Origin: a virus
Length of the DNA stretch: 31,476 bases
Virus record (IMG/VR): IMGVR_UViG_3300021961_000383
Coordinates: 1 to 31,476 of that record
Reading direction: 5' to 3' (one strand)
Part shown: piece by piece, positions 6,229 through 15,900 of the stretch
How the letters are laid out: each line of letters opens with the position of its first letter
Position numbering within the stretch: the stretch's first letter is position 1
The notes under the pieces: model-generated
Seen by the model: only the letters and a program-made list of their open reading frames with translations
Told to the model about the DNA's origin: nothing
Database searches by the model: none
Position numbers and translations under genes: made by a program

Positions 6229-6509
6229 TGATCAAAACAACAGATACATTTGTAGTTGATGGCATTAAAGCTGTTACGGCGTTAGCGCACCTTACTTTAT
6301 TCCAACAGAAAAATGAATTGGGAGAACGATACGAGGAAATAATTGCCCATTTGGTCAAGGCTACAGAGCTACTTACCGACGCGGTTCAAAGTAGCTGTGA
6401 CACTGAGGGAGAATTTCTAGCCACAACCGCATTTGCGTATGGCGTGGCTTATGGAGATTCCCCCCGTTTCAAAGAAGAGGTTGAAGCAGCGAGGAAACCA
6501 CGTGCCTAA
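6225..6509 (+). CDS. Small helical protein, first of two tandem paralogues, 94 aa
   Basis: Two ATGs (6225, 6228) are possible; the second lies 7 bases from GAGGA (6216-6220). The body has TALAHLTLFQQKN, then LVKATELLTDAV...C...EFL and YGDSP near the end. These positions line up with the next gene (ALGHLTQ...N, VKLLKDIV...C...EFA, SGDP), indicating an old duplication. The protein is helical and acidic. No family was recognised. Confidence 0.6.
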   Translation: MMIKTTDTFVVDGIKAVTALAHLTLFQQKNELGERYEEIIAHLVKATELLTDAVQSSCDTEGEFLATTAFAYGVAYGDSPRFKEEVEAARKPRA

Positions 6510-6771
6510 ACAAGATAAAGAAGTCGTATCACTACTGGACGTACTGGAAACAGAACTTCTAGTAATTACCGAACGGGTTGCTCTGGCACTAGGACATCTA
6601 ACACAGCTCGATCCTGCAAACCCGAGTCCTCATGTCGTAGAAGCTGTAAAGCTCCTCAAAGATATAGTCGCTGACCAATGTGAAAGCCGCGCGGAGTTCG
6701 CTGAGTTGATGGGGCTGGCGATTACTGAGGCTAAGAAAATTTCAGGCGACCCTAAAACTATCACGCACTGA
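6502..6771 (+). CDS. Small helical protein, second of two tandem paralogues, 89 aa
   Basis: GTG 6502 is preferred: GAGGAAA lies just upstream, and it overlaps the previous stop by 8 bases. The alternative ATG at 6433 lies deep in the preceding gene. The product begins MPKQDKEVVSLLDVLETELL and shares with its neighbour the ordered pattern AL-HLT, N, LL-D-V, C, EF and GDP. Both appear to be helical bundles. Role unknown; the position is just before the SNF2-like helicase. Confidence 0.6.
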   Translation: MPKQDKEVVSLLDVLETELLVITERVALALGHLTQLDPANPSPHVVEAVKLLKDIVADQCESRAEFAELMGLAITEAKKISGDPKTITH

Positions 6772-6774
6772 CCG

Positions 6775-8331
6775 ATGCAAATTGTAGACAACAAACAACT
6801 GATTGTGCGGACCAAGAATCCGCACCGTATTACCGAAGCTATCCCGAATAGCAAAGTGGTAAACGTAGAAGAAGACATCCACGAAGTCGCGGTTGAGTGG
6901 GAGTTGGCCGAGGCGCAGATGCTACGCCGACTGCGTATCAAGAACGTGCCTTCGCCGATCATGCGGGACTACGACTGGCCGGGGGTGTTCCCTCCCATGA
7001 CCCACCAGAAGACGACGGCAGAGTTTCTGACGCTGCATTCCCGTGGGTTTTGTTTCAACGAGCAGGGTACAGGCAAGACGGCTTCGGCTATCTGGGCGTC
7101 GGACTACCTGATGAAAGAAGGGTACATCAACCGCGTGTTGATCGTATGCCCGCTCTCCATCATGCAGGCAGCGTGGGAAGCGGACCTGTTCAAGTTTGCT
7201 GTGCATCGCACTGTGGGTATCGCCCATGGCAACCGGGACAAACGCAAAGCTATCATCGCCGGAGACTACGACTACGTTGTGATTAACTACGACGGTGTAG
7301 ACATCGTAGAGAAAGAGATTGCGGCAGGGGGCTTCGACCTCATCATTATTGACGAGGCCAACAGCTACAAGAGCGCGTCCACCAAACGGTGGAAGTCTAT
7401 GAAGAACTTAGTCACTTCAAGAACGTGGCTATGGATGATGACCGGCACCCCCGCTGCGCAGTCGCCGTTTGATGCTTACGGGTTGGCTAAGATTTGCGTG
7501 CCAGACAACGTGCCTAAGTTCGCTACGACGTTTAGAGAGTCGGTGATGTACCAGCTTACTCGGTTCAAGTGGATTCCAAGACCGGAAGCCGCCGACCGGG
7601 TACATGCCGCGTTACAGCCCGCTATCAGGTTCACGAAGAAAGAGTGCTTGGACCTACCGGCTGTGACGTACGTGGACCGTGAAGCTCCGATGACCCCGCA
7701 GCAGAAAAAGTACTACGACATAATGAAGAAGGAGTTTCTCCTACAGTCCGGGGACGAGGAGATTACGTCGGCTAATGCTGCTGTAAACTTCAACCAGCTC
7801 ATGCAGATCTCAGGCGGAGCTATCTACACCAACGACAAGAACGTGCTGGAGTTCGACGTAAGCAATCGACTCCGGGTGGTCAAGGAAGTCATCGACGAAT
7901 CCAGCAACAAGGTGCTGGTGTTCGTGCCATACCGGCATACGATTCAACTTCTCAAGGATTTCTTGACACGTGAGAGCGTCTCATTAGACATCATCTCAGG
8001 TGAAGTCCCTATGGCTCGGCGTGGAACAATCATCCACGACTTCCAAACGAAGACCGACCCGAAGGTACTAATCATCCAGCCACTTGCTGCGGCGCACGGC
8101 ATCACGTTGACCGCTGCTGACACTATCATCTGGTACTCTCCGGTAACGTCTACTGAGATATATCTACAAGCGAACGCTCGTATTGACCGCAAAGGTCAGA
8201 CCAACCCGATGACGATTGTCCATGTACATGGAAGCCAGATTGAGCGTAGAGTGTACGCCGCATTGCAGGGGCGTTTGCTCAACCACACTAAGCTGATCGA
8301 TCTCTACAAACAGGAACTCAATACCCCTTGA
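6775..8331 (+). CDS. SNF2-like superfamily 2 DNA helicase/translocase
   Basis: The 518-aa product has the SF2 motif order: a Q-like MTHQKTTAEFL (75-85), Walker A EQGTGKT (96-102), Walker B IIIDEAN (190-196), MTGTP (222-226), HGITLTAAD (441-449) and motif VI QANARIDRKGQ (465-475). DEAN in place of DEAH and the RIDRKGQ motif match the phage SNF2-like group. It would hydrolyse ATP to move on or remodel duplex DNA, in replication restart or recombination. The N-terminal 70 residues are not recognised. It lies three bases downstream of the paralogue pair and probably shares its transcript. Confidence 0.9.
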   Translation: MQIVDNKQLIVRTKNPHRITEAIPNSKVVNVEEDIHEVAVEWELAEAQMLRRLRIKNVPSPIMRDYDWPGVFPPMTHQKTTAEFLTLHSRGFCFNEQGTGKTASAIWASDYLMKEGYINRVLIVCPLSIMQAAWEADLFKFAVHRTVGIAHGNRDKRKAIIAGDYDYVVINYDGVDIVEKEIAAGGFDLIIIDEANSYKSASTKRWKSMKNLVTSRTWLWMMTGTPAAQSPFDAYGLAKICVPDNVPKFATTFRESVMYQLTRFKWIPRPEAADRVHAALQPAIRFTKKECLDLPAVTYVDREAPMTPQQKKYYDIMKKEFLLQSGDEEITSANAAVNFNQLMQISGGAIYTNDKNVLEFDVSNRLRVVKEVIDESSNKVLVFVPYRHTIQLLKDFLTRESVSLDIISGEVPMARRGTIIHDFQTKTDPKVLIIQPLAAAHGITLTAADTIIWYSPVTSTEIYLQANARIDRKGQTNPMTIVHVHGSQIERRVYAALQGRLLNHTKLIDLYKQELNTP

Positions 8332-8356
8332 CAGTGTGAACTGAAGGCGGTATCGT
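8328..8356 (+). promoter_or_regulatory. Sigma70-type promoter for the SSB/primase group
   Basis: TTGACA (8328-8333) is a perfect -35 box, partly inside the last codon of the helicase gene. A 17-bp spacer leads to TATCGT (8351-8356), 4 of 6 to the -10 consensus. Transcription would start near 8363, giving a short leader before ATG 8384. With optimal spacing this is the best sigma70 candidate in the window. Confidence 0.6.
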
Positions 8357-8383
8357 TGTCCTCCCTACAAGCGGGAACACACG

Positions 8384-8779
8384 ATGGAAGAGAACTTCAC
8401 AACAGAAGATCTCGTGTCTGCATATATCAAGATACGGGACCAGATCGCTGACGTAAAAAGGCAAGCCGACGAACAGGTAGCCGAACTCACTCAGCACTTA
8501 GACGCTATCTCGGACGAACTACAAAGTATCTGTAAGGCGCAAGGTGCGAGCAGCATCAGCACGTCCAAAGGCACTGTGATTCGTACAGTCAAGTCCAAGT
8601 TCTGGACGAACGACTGGCCGTCTATGTATGACTTTATCCGGGATAACGCGGCGTTCGAGCTGCTGGAGAAGCGGCTGCATCAATCCAATATGAAGACATT
8701 CCTAGAAGAAAACCCAGAGGCACACCCTCCGGGGCTCAACATCGAGCGGGAATTTGTAGTGACTGTAAGGCGTAAATAA
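8384..8779 (+). CDS. Hypothetical coiled-coil protein upstream of SSB, 131 aa
   Basis: ATG 8384 is the first start after the promoter at 8328. Residues about 13-45 (SAYIKIRDQIADVKRQADEQ...) are heptad-like. A beta-hairpin-like SKGTVIRTVKSKFWTNDW follows, then a conserved-looking LLEKRLHQSNMKTFLEEN and the basic end REFVVTVRRK. The plan of helical hairpin, then small beta/alpha domain, then basic tail recalls phage proteins encoded next to recombination or SSB genes. I do not recognise a named family. Co-transcription with the next gene suggests a DNA-replication role. Confidence 0.65.
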   Translation: MEENFTTEDLVSAYIKIRDQIADVKRQADEQVAELTQHLDAISDELQSICKAQGASSISTSKGTVIRTVKSKFWTNDWPSMYDFIRDNAAFELLEKRLHQSNMKTFLEENPEAHPPGLNIEREFVVTVRRK

Positions 8780-8790
8780 GGAGCCAACAA

Positions 8791-9639
8791 ATGAGCAACG
8801 AACTCGTACAATTCAGCCTGACTAGCGTGCCCGATTATCTCCGCGAGGAGCAGTCGGAACTCACCAAGAGCCTCATGGAAAACATGGGGTCAAGCCTCAA
8901 GCGTATCTCTATCCGTGGACGGAAGTTCCGCTGCGTAGTCGGCAAGGAAGAAGTCGCACGCATCGACAAGGACTACATGGATGTTGTGATCGTGCAGGTA
9001 GCCAAAGACCCTGCACGTCAGTACTACCCCGGTGCCTATGACCCGAAGGCCGAAGCTACTCCGCCAGCGTGCTGGTCGGCAGACAGCCGCGTGCCGCATC
9101 CTTCTGTGGAAGATCCGCAGGCCAAGAGCTGCGCCGAGTGTCCTCAGAACATCGCGGGTTCCGGTCAGGGGTCCTCCAAGGCGTGCCGTCTCAGCAAGCG
9201 TGTCGCTGTGGTGTTGGCCGACGATATGAATTCTGGTGTGTATATGCTCCAGTTGCCAGCCACGTCGGTGTTCGGCAAGGGTGATGCTGCCCACATGCCC
9301 TATGACCAATACTTCAAGTTCATCTCGTCGCAGAACCAGAGCATCGACCGTATCGTGACCCGCATCCGATTCGACGATGACAGTGACGCTCCGAAGCTGT
9401 ACTTCTCTGCTGTGGCTTACCCGCCCAAGGAAGCTCTGTCGTTGCTTGTCGATTATGGCAAGAGTCAGGAAGCGAAGATGGCAATCACCATATCCATGGG
9501 GAAGAAGGCGGAAGGAGCCCCTCAGATTGCCGCACCCGCAGAGCCTACTGTGCGAGCAGCCAAGCCCGAAAAGGCCCCCACTGCCAAGCCCAGCGTGGCT
9601 GATGCTATCAGTAAGTTCCGCCAGACTGACGACGAGTAA
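8791..9639 (+). CDS. Putative single-stranded DNA-binding protein
   Basis: This 282-aa protein has three features of a phage SSB. It has a central cysteine set (C94, C114, C117, C132; SCAECPQN at 113-120) suited to one zinc, as in T4 gp32. Beta-rich stretches flank it. The C-terminus is Ala/Pro/Lys-rich and ends in the acidic FRQTDDE, like partner-binding tails of SSBs. It lies between the helicase and the primase. I cannot name a database family, so the function is inferred. A structural Zn protein of another kind remains possible. SD AAGGAG lies before ATG 8791. Confidence 0.6.
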   Translation: MSNELVQFSLTSVPDYLREEQSELTKSLMENMGSSLKRISIRGRKFRCVVGKEEVARIDKDYMDVVIVQVAKDPARQYYPGAYDPKAEATPPACWSADSRVPHPSVEDPQAKSCAECPQNIAGSGQGSSKACRLSKRVAVVLADDMNSGVYMLQLPATSVFGKGDAAHMPYDQYFKFISSQNQSIDRIVTRIRFDDDSDAPKLYFSAVAYPPKEALSLLVDYGKSQEAKMAITISMGKKAEGAPQIAAPAEPTVRAAKPEKAPTAKPSVADAISKFRQTDDE

Positions 9640-9642
9640 GTC

Positions 9643-9882
9643 ATGGACAACCGGGGCTATAGCAAGCGAATCGCCGACGCAAATAAAAATGCGTCGATCA
9701 ATAGTCTTGGGGTTCGTCTAGGTAGGCTGTGTATCAACAAGGAGATTTCCGTCGCGGAAGTGGCGGAGATCTTCGGTGTAAGCAGACAAACGGTATACGC
9801 ATGGTTTATCGGACAGTTCACCCCAAATCAAAAGTTTGAAGGAAAAATCCTGTCATTTATTAACAGCCGTAAATCAAAATAA
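9643..9882 (+). CDS. Small Cro/XRE-like helix-turn-helix protein, 79 aa
   Basis: ATG 9643 follows the SSB-like stop by three bases. Residues 38-58 (AEVAEIFGVSRQTVYAWF within SVAEVAEIFGVSRQTVYAWF) form a clear XRE-type helix-turn-helix with a recognition helix RQTVYAW. The length and single domain fit a Cro- or Cox-sized regulator. Its place in the middle of the replication block suggests local control of primase expression or origin binding. No typical operator was identified next to it. Confidence 0.75.
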   Translation: MDNRGYSKRIADANKNASINSLGVRLGRLCINKEISVAEVAEIFGVSRQTVYAWFIGQFTPNQKFEGKILSFINSRKSK

Positions 9883-9900
9883 TAACAACAGGACAAGTGT

Positions 9901-12693
9901 ATGCGGGAGTTTCTTTCCAAAGTACTGTCTGATAAAGGGTGGTACTGCATAGTCGGGCTACGGTCTGGCAAGCCGACGAAACAGATTTTTGTAGAGTCAT
10001 TGGATGAAGTTGAGGCGGTAGCTGACCGTCTCATGCAGGACGATTACAACGCTTACTTTGCCTGTGCCAAATACGAAACCAACAACGGGCGAGTCAAGGA
10101 AAACGCGGCTTACTTCAAGTCGGCGTGGCTCGACATAGACTGCGGTGAGGGGAAGGACTACCCCGACCAAGAGACTGCGGTCAATGCGCTGGTCAAGTTC
10201 TGCAATGACAACTACCTGTCTGTTCCCACGATTGTCGATTCCGGCAGGGGGCTGCACGTCTACTTTGTGTGGGAGGAAGACGTTGGAAGGGAGGAATGGA
10301 CCCTAGTCGCGGAGCAGTTGAAGGCGCTGTGTCGGCAGGATGGACTCTACGCTGACCCCAGCGTGACGGCGGATGCGGCGCGGATTCTCCGACTGCCGGG
10401 TTCCAAGAACTACAAAGTAGACCCGCCGTTAGATGTTGTGGTGCTGCTGGAAGGCGAGACTACTACCTACGAGAAACATAAATCTTGTATGGGAGTGGTG
10501 CCCGCTCTTCCAGAGAAGCCTGATTACATCTCGGACGAGCCGTCGGAACTTCAGAAGAGCCTGCAACAGAACCAGATTTTCCGGTTCAGCACCATCTTGC
10601 AGAAGACCGCCGACGGGCTTGGTTGTGCGCAGATTCAGTACATCATAGAGCGCCCGCACGAGCGGGTTGAACCTTTGTGGCGTGCTGGTCTGTCCATCGC
10701 CAAGTTCTGTGTGGACTCGGACGTAGCGATTGGGATCGTGTCGGAAGGACGCAGCGACTACGATTACGACGTTGCTGTGCGGAAAGCAGAGGGGATTGTC
10801 GGCCCCTACACCTGCAAATCTTTTGAAGGACTCAACCCTCAAGGCTGTAGAAATTGTGCACACCGTAAGGTTCTCAATTCTCCCATCAGGCTGGGCATAG
10901 AAGTGCTTGAAGCGGAGGAAGGTGAGACGGTTCTGTTGACAGACCCTACGGGCAAGACCATGGAGTACACGGTACCGGAGATACCGGCACCCTACTTCCG
11001 TGCGAAGAACCGGGGCATCTACTGCAAGACCGACGACGACTCTATCCTGATTTACGAGAACGACTTGTATCTCATAAAGCGTATGCACGACCCGGTACGG
11101 GGAGACCTCGTGCTGGCCAAACTGCATCTACCAAAAGATACGCCGAAGGAAATCATCATCCCGCTCTCTACCCTGACTTCTACGGAGGAGCTTCGGAAGC
11201 TGCTCGCATCCTATGGAGTAATCAGTGGTGGTAAGTCGTTCGTCGCGATTCAAAACTACCTTATCTATTGTGCGAAGCAGCAACAACATGCGCAGGAAGC
11301 GGAGATTCTGCGTACTCAGTTCGGATGGGTGGACGACGACTCCAAGTTCGTTTTAGGTACCAAGGAGATCCACGCCGACGAAGTTCGTTACAGCCCGCCT
11401 TCAGAAGTGACAGCGCCGTATGCCAAGTTGATGCACGAGAAAGGTGAGCTGGTCGAGTGGAAGCAGGTCGTTAATACCTACAACCTGCCGGGGTTCGAGC
11501 CACATGCGATGGCTATCTTTTTCGGACTCGGGGCACCCTTGATGAAGTTCACAGGTTACAACGGCCTTATGGTGAACTTGCTCAACAGAGAGTCAGGCAC
11601 CGGGAAGAGTACGATCCTCAAGGTTATCAACAGCATCTACGGGCACCCCACTGACCTCATGGGTCAGGAGCGGGATACGCTCGCGCACAAGATGTTCCGT
11701 CTGGGGGTGAGCAACAACTTACCAGTTACGAACGATGAGCTGACCAACATGCGGGGGGAGGACGTTTCCATCTACAGCTACGGCGTGTCGAACGGCAGGG
11801 GTCCGGGGCGTATGCAGGCTCAGGCCAACATGGAGCGTAAGAACGACACTACGTGGTCTACCATCAGCATCTCTTCCAGCAACTCCTCTCTGATAGAGAA
11901 GATTGGTGCAGTAAAAGTTTCATCCACAGGTGAGACGGCGCGAATCATCGAGTATCAGATTGATACGACAGACAACCTGACCAAAGACGAAGCCTATCAG
12001 TTGTTTGAAGGCCAGCTCATGCGCAACTACGGTATTGCAGGGGTGGTGTTCCTACAGTACTGCGTCAAGCACAAAGCTGAAGTTATAAAGCTGTACGAGA
12101 AAACTCGGGCAGAGTTCGATGCCATGGCCCAGTTCACCAATCGCGAGCGGTACTACTCGGCAGGCTATGCCTGCGCGTTCACGGCGGCAATCATCGCTCA
12201 CAAGCTGGGGCTGCACGACATAGACTACAAACGAGTCATGCAGTGGGCTATCGACAATCTGGTGCCCGAGAACAAGAACATGCTCACGCAGAGCCGAGCG
12301 ACATACAAAGAGAACCTTGGCGACTTCATCAACCAGAACTTGAGCAGCATCCTCGTCATCAACGGGCCGGTGAATTCAGGACAGCCGATGCCCGACATTT
12401 ATCCGAGGGACAAGCTGATCATCCGCATTGAGCCGGATACTTCGCGTATGTTCATAGCAACGAAGCCGCTCCGAGAGTATTGCGCCAGCGGCCAGCTCAT
12501 CCTCCGGGACATGCTCCGTGTACTGAAGACTGAGGGGGTATTTCTTGGTGAGGTGAAGAAGCGGATGAACAAAGGCACCAAGCTGGCGGGTCCGCCAGTC
12601 AACGCTTATCTGTTCACGATGGATGAGACTATCTTGGGATTAGACGACCTTATAGAGACAGTGGCGGCTACAAATGATAATTCACGGGATTGA
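9901..12693 (+). CDS. Primase-helicase: AEP-type primase fused to AAA+/SF3-type helicase
   Basis: The 930-aa protein carries an N-terminal archaeo-eukaryotic primase-like domain: LDID (D78, D80), SGRGLHVYF (H119) and ARILRLPGSKN (160-170), which fits the metal-binding, nucleotide-binding and basic motifs. A cysteine group (C305, C316, C319; GCRNCAHRK) follows and may bind zinc. The C-terminal half has Walker A ESGTGKST (564-571) and Walker B-like VTNDE (609-613) of the DUF927/D5-like helicases. It should unwind DNA and lay primers for PolA. This replaces the separate DnaG/gp4-type primase-helicase of T7. SD AGGACA precedes ATG 9901. Confidence 0.85.
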   Translation: MREFLSKVLSDKGWYCIVGLRSGKPTKQIFVESLDEVEAVADRLMQDDYNAYFACAKYETNNGRVKENAAYFKSAWLDIDCGEGKDYPDQETAVNALVKFCNDNYLSVPTIVDSGRGLHVYFVWEEDVGREEWTLVAEQLKALCRQDGLYADPSVTADAARILRLPGSKNYKVDPPLDVVVLLEGETTTYEKHKSCMGVVPALPEKPDYISDEPSELQKSLQQNQIFRFSTILQKTADGLGCAQIQYIIERPHERVEPLWRAGLSIAKFCVDSDVAIGIVSEGRSDYDYDVAVRKAEGIVGPYTCKSFEGLNPQGCRNCAHRKVLNSPIRLGIEVLEAEEGETVLLTDPTGKTMEYTVPEIPAPYFRAKNRGIYCKTDDDSILIYENDLYLIKRMHDPVRGDLVLAKLHLPKDTPKEIIIPLSTLTSTEELRKLLASYGVISGGKSFVAIQNYLIYCAKQQQHAQEAEILRTQFGWVDDDSKFVLGTKEIHADEVRYSPPSEVTAPYAKLMHEKGELVEWKQVVNTYNLPGFEPHAMAIFFGLGAPLMKFTGYNGLMVNLLNRESGTGKSTILKVINSIYGHPTDLMGQERDTLAHKMFRLGVSNNLPVTNDELTNMRGEDVSIYSYGVSNGRGPGRMQAQANMERKNDTTWSTISISSSNSSLIEKIGAVKVSSTGETARIIEYQIDTTDNLTKDEAYQLFEGQLMRNYGIAGVVFLQYCVKHKAEVIKLYEKTRAEFDAMAQFTNRERYYSAGYACAFTAAIIAHKLGLHDIDYKRVMQWAIDNLVPENKNMLTQSRATYKENLGDFINQNLSSILVINGPVNSGQPMPDIYPRDKLIIRIEPDTSRMFIATKPLREYCASGQLILRDMLRVLKTEGVFLGEVKKRMNKGTKLAGPPVNAYLFTMDETILGLDDLIETVAATNDNSRD

Positions 12694-12919
12694 GTTCGAG
12701 GTTAAATGGAGTGAGTTCAAGCCTTACTCCTCTTTCTTTATACCCTGCTTGGACTGGGAAGCTGCGCGTGAAGTGGTATTCCACGAGTGCGAAGAGCGCG
12801 GAATACCCGTTGTCATCCGATTCTCAGTTGAAGACAACATCCGTGGGATAAGAGTCTGGCGCGTCAAGGAGCCCCAAGACCAGCCTCCATCATCGCCGCC
12901 TTCAGAAGTTTCGGATTGA
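12674..12919 (+). CDS. Small hypothetical protein at the end of the plus-strand operon, 81 aa
   Basis: ATG 12674 overlaps the primase-helicase by 20 bases. The first 64 residues are a plausible compact domain (MIIHGIEFEVKWSEFKPY, AAREVVFHECEERGIPVVIR, IRGIRVWRV). The last 17, Pro/Ser-rich (EPQDQPPSSPPSEVSD), lie entirely antisense to the end of the 2021-aa gene. The tail may be an extension read through into the opposite gene after loss of an earlier stop. No family was recognised. Confidence 0.65.
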   Translation: MIIHGIEFEVKWSEFKPYSSFFIPCLDWEAAREVVFHECEERGIPVVIRFSVEDNIRGIRVWRVKEPQDQPPSSPPSEVSD

Positions 12920-15900
12920 AGGACGCTCCGAAGATTGCTTCCCGTTCACGCTGCTTGCGCATGTCATACGACTTTTCTTTGGTCTCGGGAGTAATAGGGT
13001 TGCTGCGACCCAGCTTGGAACGATTGAAGTCGTAGATTTCTTTGTTGATCTCCCGAATTCCGTCCGTATCGCCCGCTTGTCTCGCACCCCACAAATCATC
13101 CAGCAGCCCGTTGCGGCGCTCCTGCGACTTACGCTCGAAGTCTTTCATTATGGCGATCTTAGAGTAGGCATCGTTCACGTCATTCGGAGAGAAACCGACA
13201 AGAGACATGAAGACACCGTAAGCACTGGGGTCGTCCACGATCTTATACCCCTTAGAGTTAACAACTCCTTCGGTAGCAAACCGGACAGACCTGAGTACGC
13301 TTTTTGCCATAGAAGGGGTCATGGTTTCTAGCCCCTTCATGGTGTCGCCTTCGATTACCTGCTGTGAACCTTTGACGATATTGTTCACGATGCTGAGTGC
13401 CGGGCCACCTCCCTGCTCTAAGATGTACGTAGAGAGTCCAATTTCCGCCAGCCGCTTTTCGTCGGGACGCCAGAGCAAATCTCCGAAACCCGTGCGAGTA
13501 CCAAGATTCAAATTAAGTAACGCGCCTATAGGGCCACGGTAGCCTGCGGCACCGAAGGTAGCCTCTGCCCATTTATCGAAGTCGAACGGCTCATCCTCGT
13601 CTCCGAACATCCCAGTCAAGAGAGACGCCATCAAGTTGATACCGCCGAAGATCGGCATACCTTTAGCCCCCGCGAAAGCATAGGCCATGGCGTTGATTCC
13701 CATGAACTGCTTTGCTGCCAACTTTTTGGTTTCTTTGTCCGCCCCTGCAAACACCGTCTTGAACAACTTGCACTGCAAGTAGATCTGATTGAGCGCAAAC
13801 CGCTTGAACACCCCAAAGACTTTTCCGGGTCCAGTCTGGAATAACTGAGGCCCCAACTCGGACATGGCGTTACCATGCGCAAATTCAATCAGATCCAAGG
13901 CATAGTCGGTGGCTTTAGATTCCGACATCCCACTCTTTCTAGCCAATTTGTATGCAGCAAGTAGAGTGACTTCACGGTTGTACCGCTCGGCGTTCTGGAA
14001 CGCCCATCCCAGAGCCTGTTCCGCTTTTGCCATCTTATATTTCAGTTTGTTTTCAGGATCTGAGACACCAAGGTTACGCATCTCCATCAAGTCCTGCCCA
14101 GTCGAACGACGGACAGCGCCCCGCTGTACCGCGTTGTAATAGAGCTTCTCGTACTCAGGATCCAGCTTAGCCTTCTTGCCCGCAAACGACTTATCAGACA
14201 AATTCAGACCAAATACATCGAAGGAGGAGTTCGTATCCTGCCCCCCAGCAAAGTACATCTTGCTGGCTTCGTTCATCGCAGAGATAGTCGCACCCCACCC
14301 GAACTTCCCGCCGAGCAACGGCGCTACCACAATCGGAAGCTGCGTGATGTTGATGATCGCCGACGACACATTTCCAAGAATGAACCAACGATAAGCATTA
14401 TGGCCCGCAGCGGAAGCGAATCTGCCCATCTTGGTCTTCTGTATAGGGTTCTTCCAGAATCCCTCGCTCCTGTTGATCGTAGCCTCTACTGCCTCGGACC
14501 ATTCCTGAGGCAAATCTTTCGCCGCAGCCTTTGCCTTGGTTATAGTTTCGTCCAACTTTCTGACAGAATTAAACTGCTCGATGTTGATAGCCATACGGGT
14601 GCCCACGTCGGCGAAGTTCGCCAGCGCGTCATTACGGTACCCGGCGTAACCTTCTCGGCGCTTGAATGATTGCATCACCGACTGGTTGGAGAACATATCC
14701 AGATATATGGAATAGATTCCCTCCATGACCTCATCGCGAGATTTAGTCATCGGGTCAGACGGAGCACTACTAGATTTCAACTTTTCCTTAAGTACCTTGA
14801 TGACGGCTTGCATCTCCTTGAGCGGCATCATCGACTCAAGTTGGGCTTCGGTCGGCTTGATGTACTCTTTGATGTCTTTGTCTTGCACTCCATCCTGCTT
14901 CAAGAACCGCACAAACTTACGTGCTTCGGCGGCAGTCTCAAACGCGGAGACTCCTTCCTTACCGTCCGGAGCTACGTACCGTACCCAGAAATCTCCTCGG
15001 CGATACAGCGGGAAGTACGGATCAATCCGCTTCTTCATCAACTCGTTCAGAGTCTTACCGGCACTGCCAAGCAGCTCCGGCTTATTCAGCGCGTCCATAA
15101 ATTCTTCGGATAGCTGCCTGTACTCGTTCCTCAGATCGTAGTAGAGCTTGGCGAGTTCAGGATACTTCTTTTCAAATTCTTGGAATTCGTCGAACAACTT
15201 CTTCAGTTCGGGGTCGTTCTGCACGCGGTCGTAATCTTCTTCCAGCTCTTTCATCAACGCTTTGTCGTTTGCGGCCTTAGCCGCAGCGTACCGCTTGTCG
15301 ATGTCGAACTTGACCTGCTCGATTGACGACTCGTGCATGAAGTCGAAGAGTTTTCTTACGACTCTAGGGTCGTACTTAGCCGTGACTTTTCTCGCCGTGA
15401 GAATAAACTTCTCTATCTTCTGCTTACGATTAGCGACGTTTACGTCACGCGCAGCGGCAATGTTGTTGATAGATTTAAGCGCGGAAGAAAGCACGGGGCT
15501 GTACTTCTCTACAATCTCGGCGATCTGCGTGACACTGAGCAAGCTCAGGTATGCTTGCTTGGCAAACCGAGACAGCCCCTCAAGCACGTCTCGTGCAAAC
15601 TCAAGCTGCGGTTTGGCTACAGGCAGCGATTCAATCTTCTTATCAACCCACTCCAGCATCCTCCGGGCCATCGGCATAGTCGGCGGGGTGTACCGAGCGT
15701 CACTCAGCTCCTCATCCGTCGCCGTCATGTACCCTGTGGGTTTAGCTTCCTCTACTTTTTTATCTTTTGTGGGGGCCGCTGTTTGAGCCTTTGCGTCATC
15801 CGCACGCTTGTAGGTAAGCTGCGCCGCACCGTAAGCGATGTCCACGATGTCTTGTGTGGTGGGTTCATAGTTTGGAATACCCAACCGGTTGAGGATGGCT

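Noticed and set aside
7963-7968. TTGACA inside the helicase gene (another at about 10936 in the primase gene)
   Set aside because: Both are inside codons of conserved proteins and no matching -10 box was found at the proper distance.
12910-12932. Inverted repeat TTCGGA...TCCGAA at the convergent junction as a terminator
   Set aside because: The 6-bp stem has an 11-base loop and no T-run on either side; it is not convincing.
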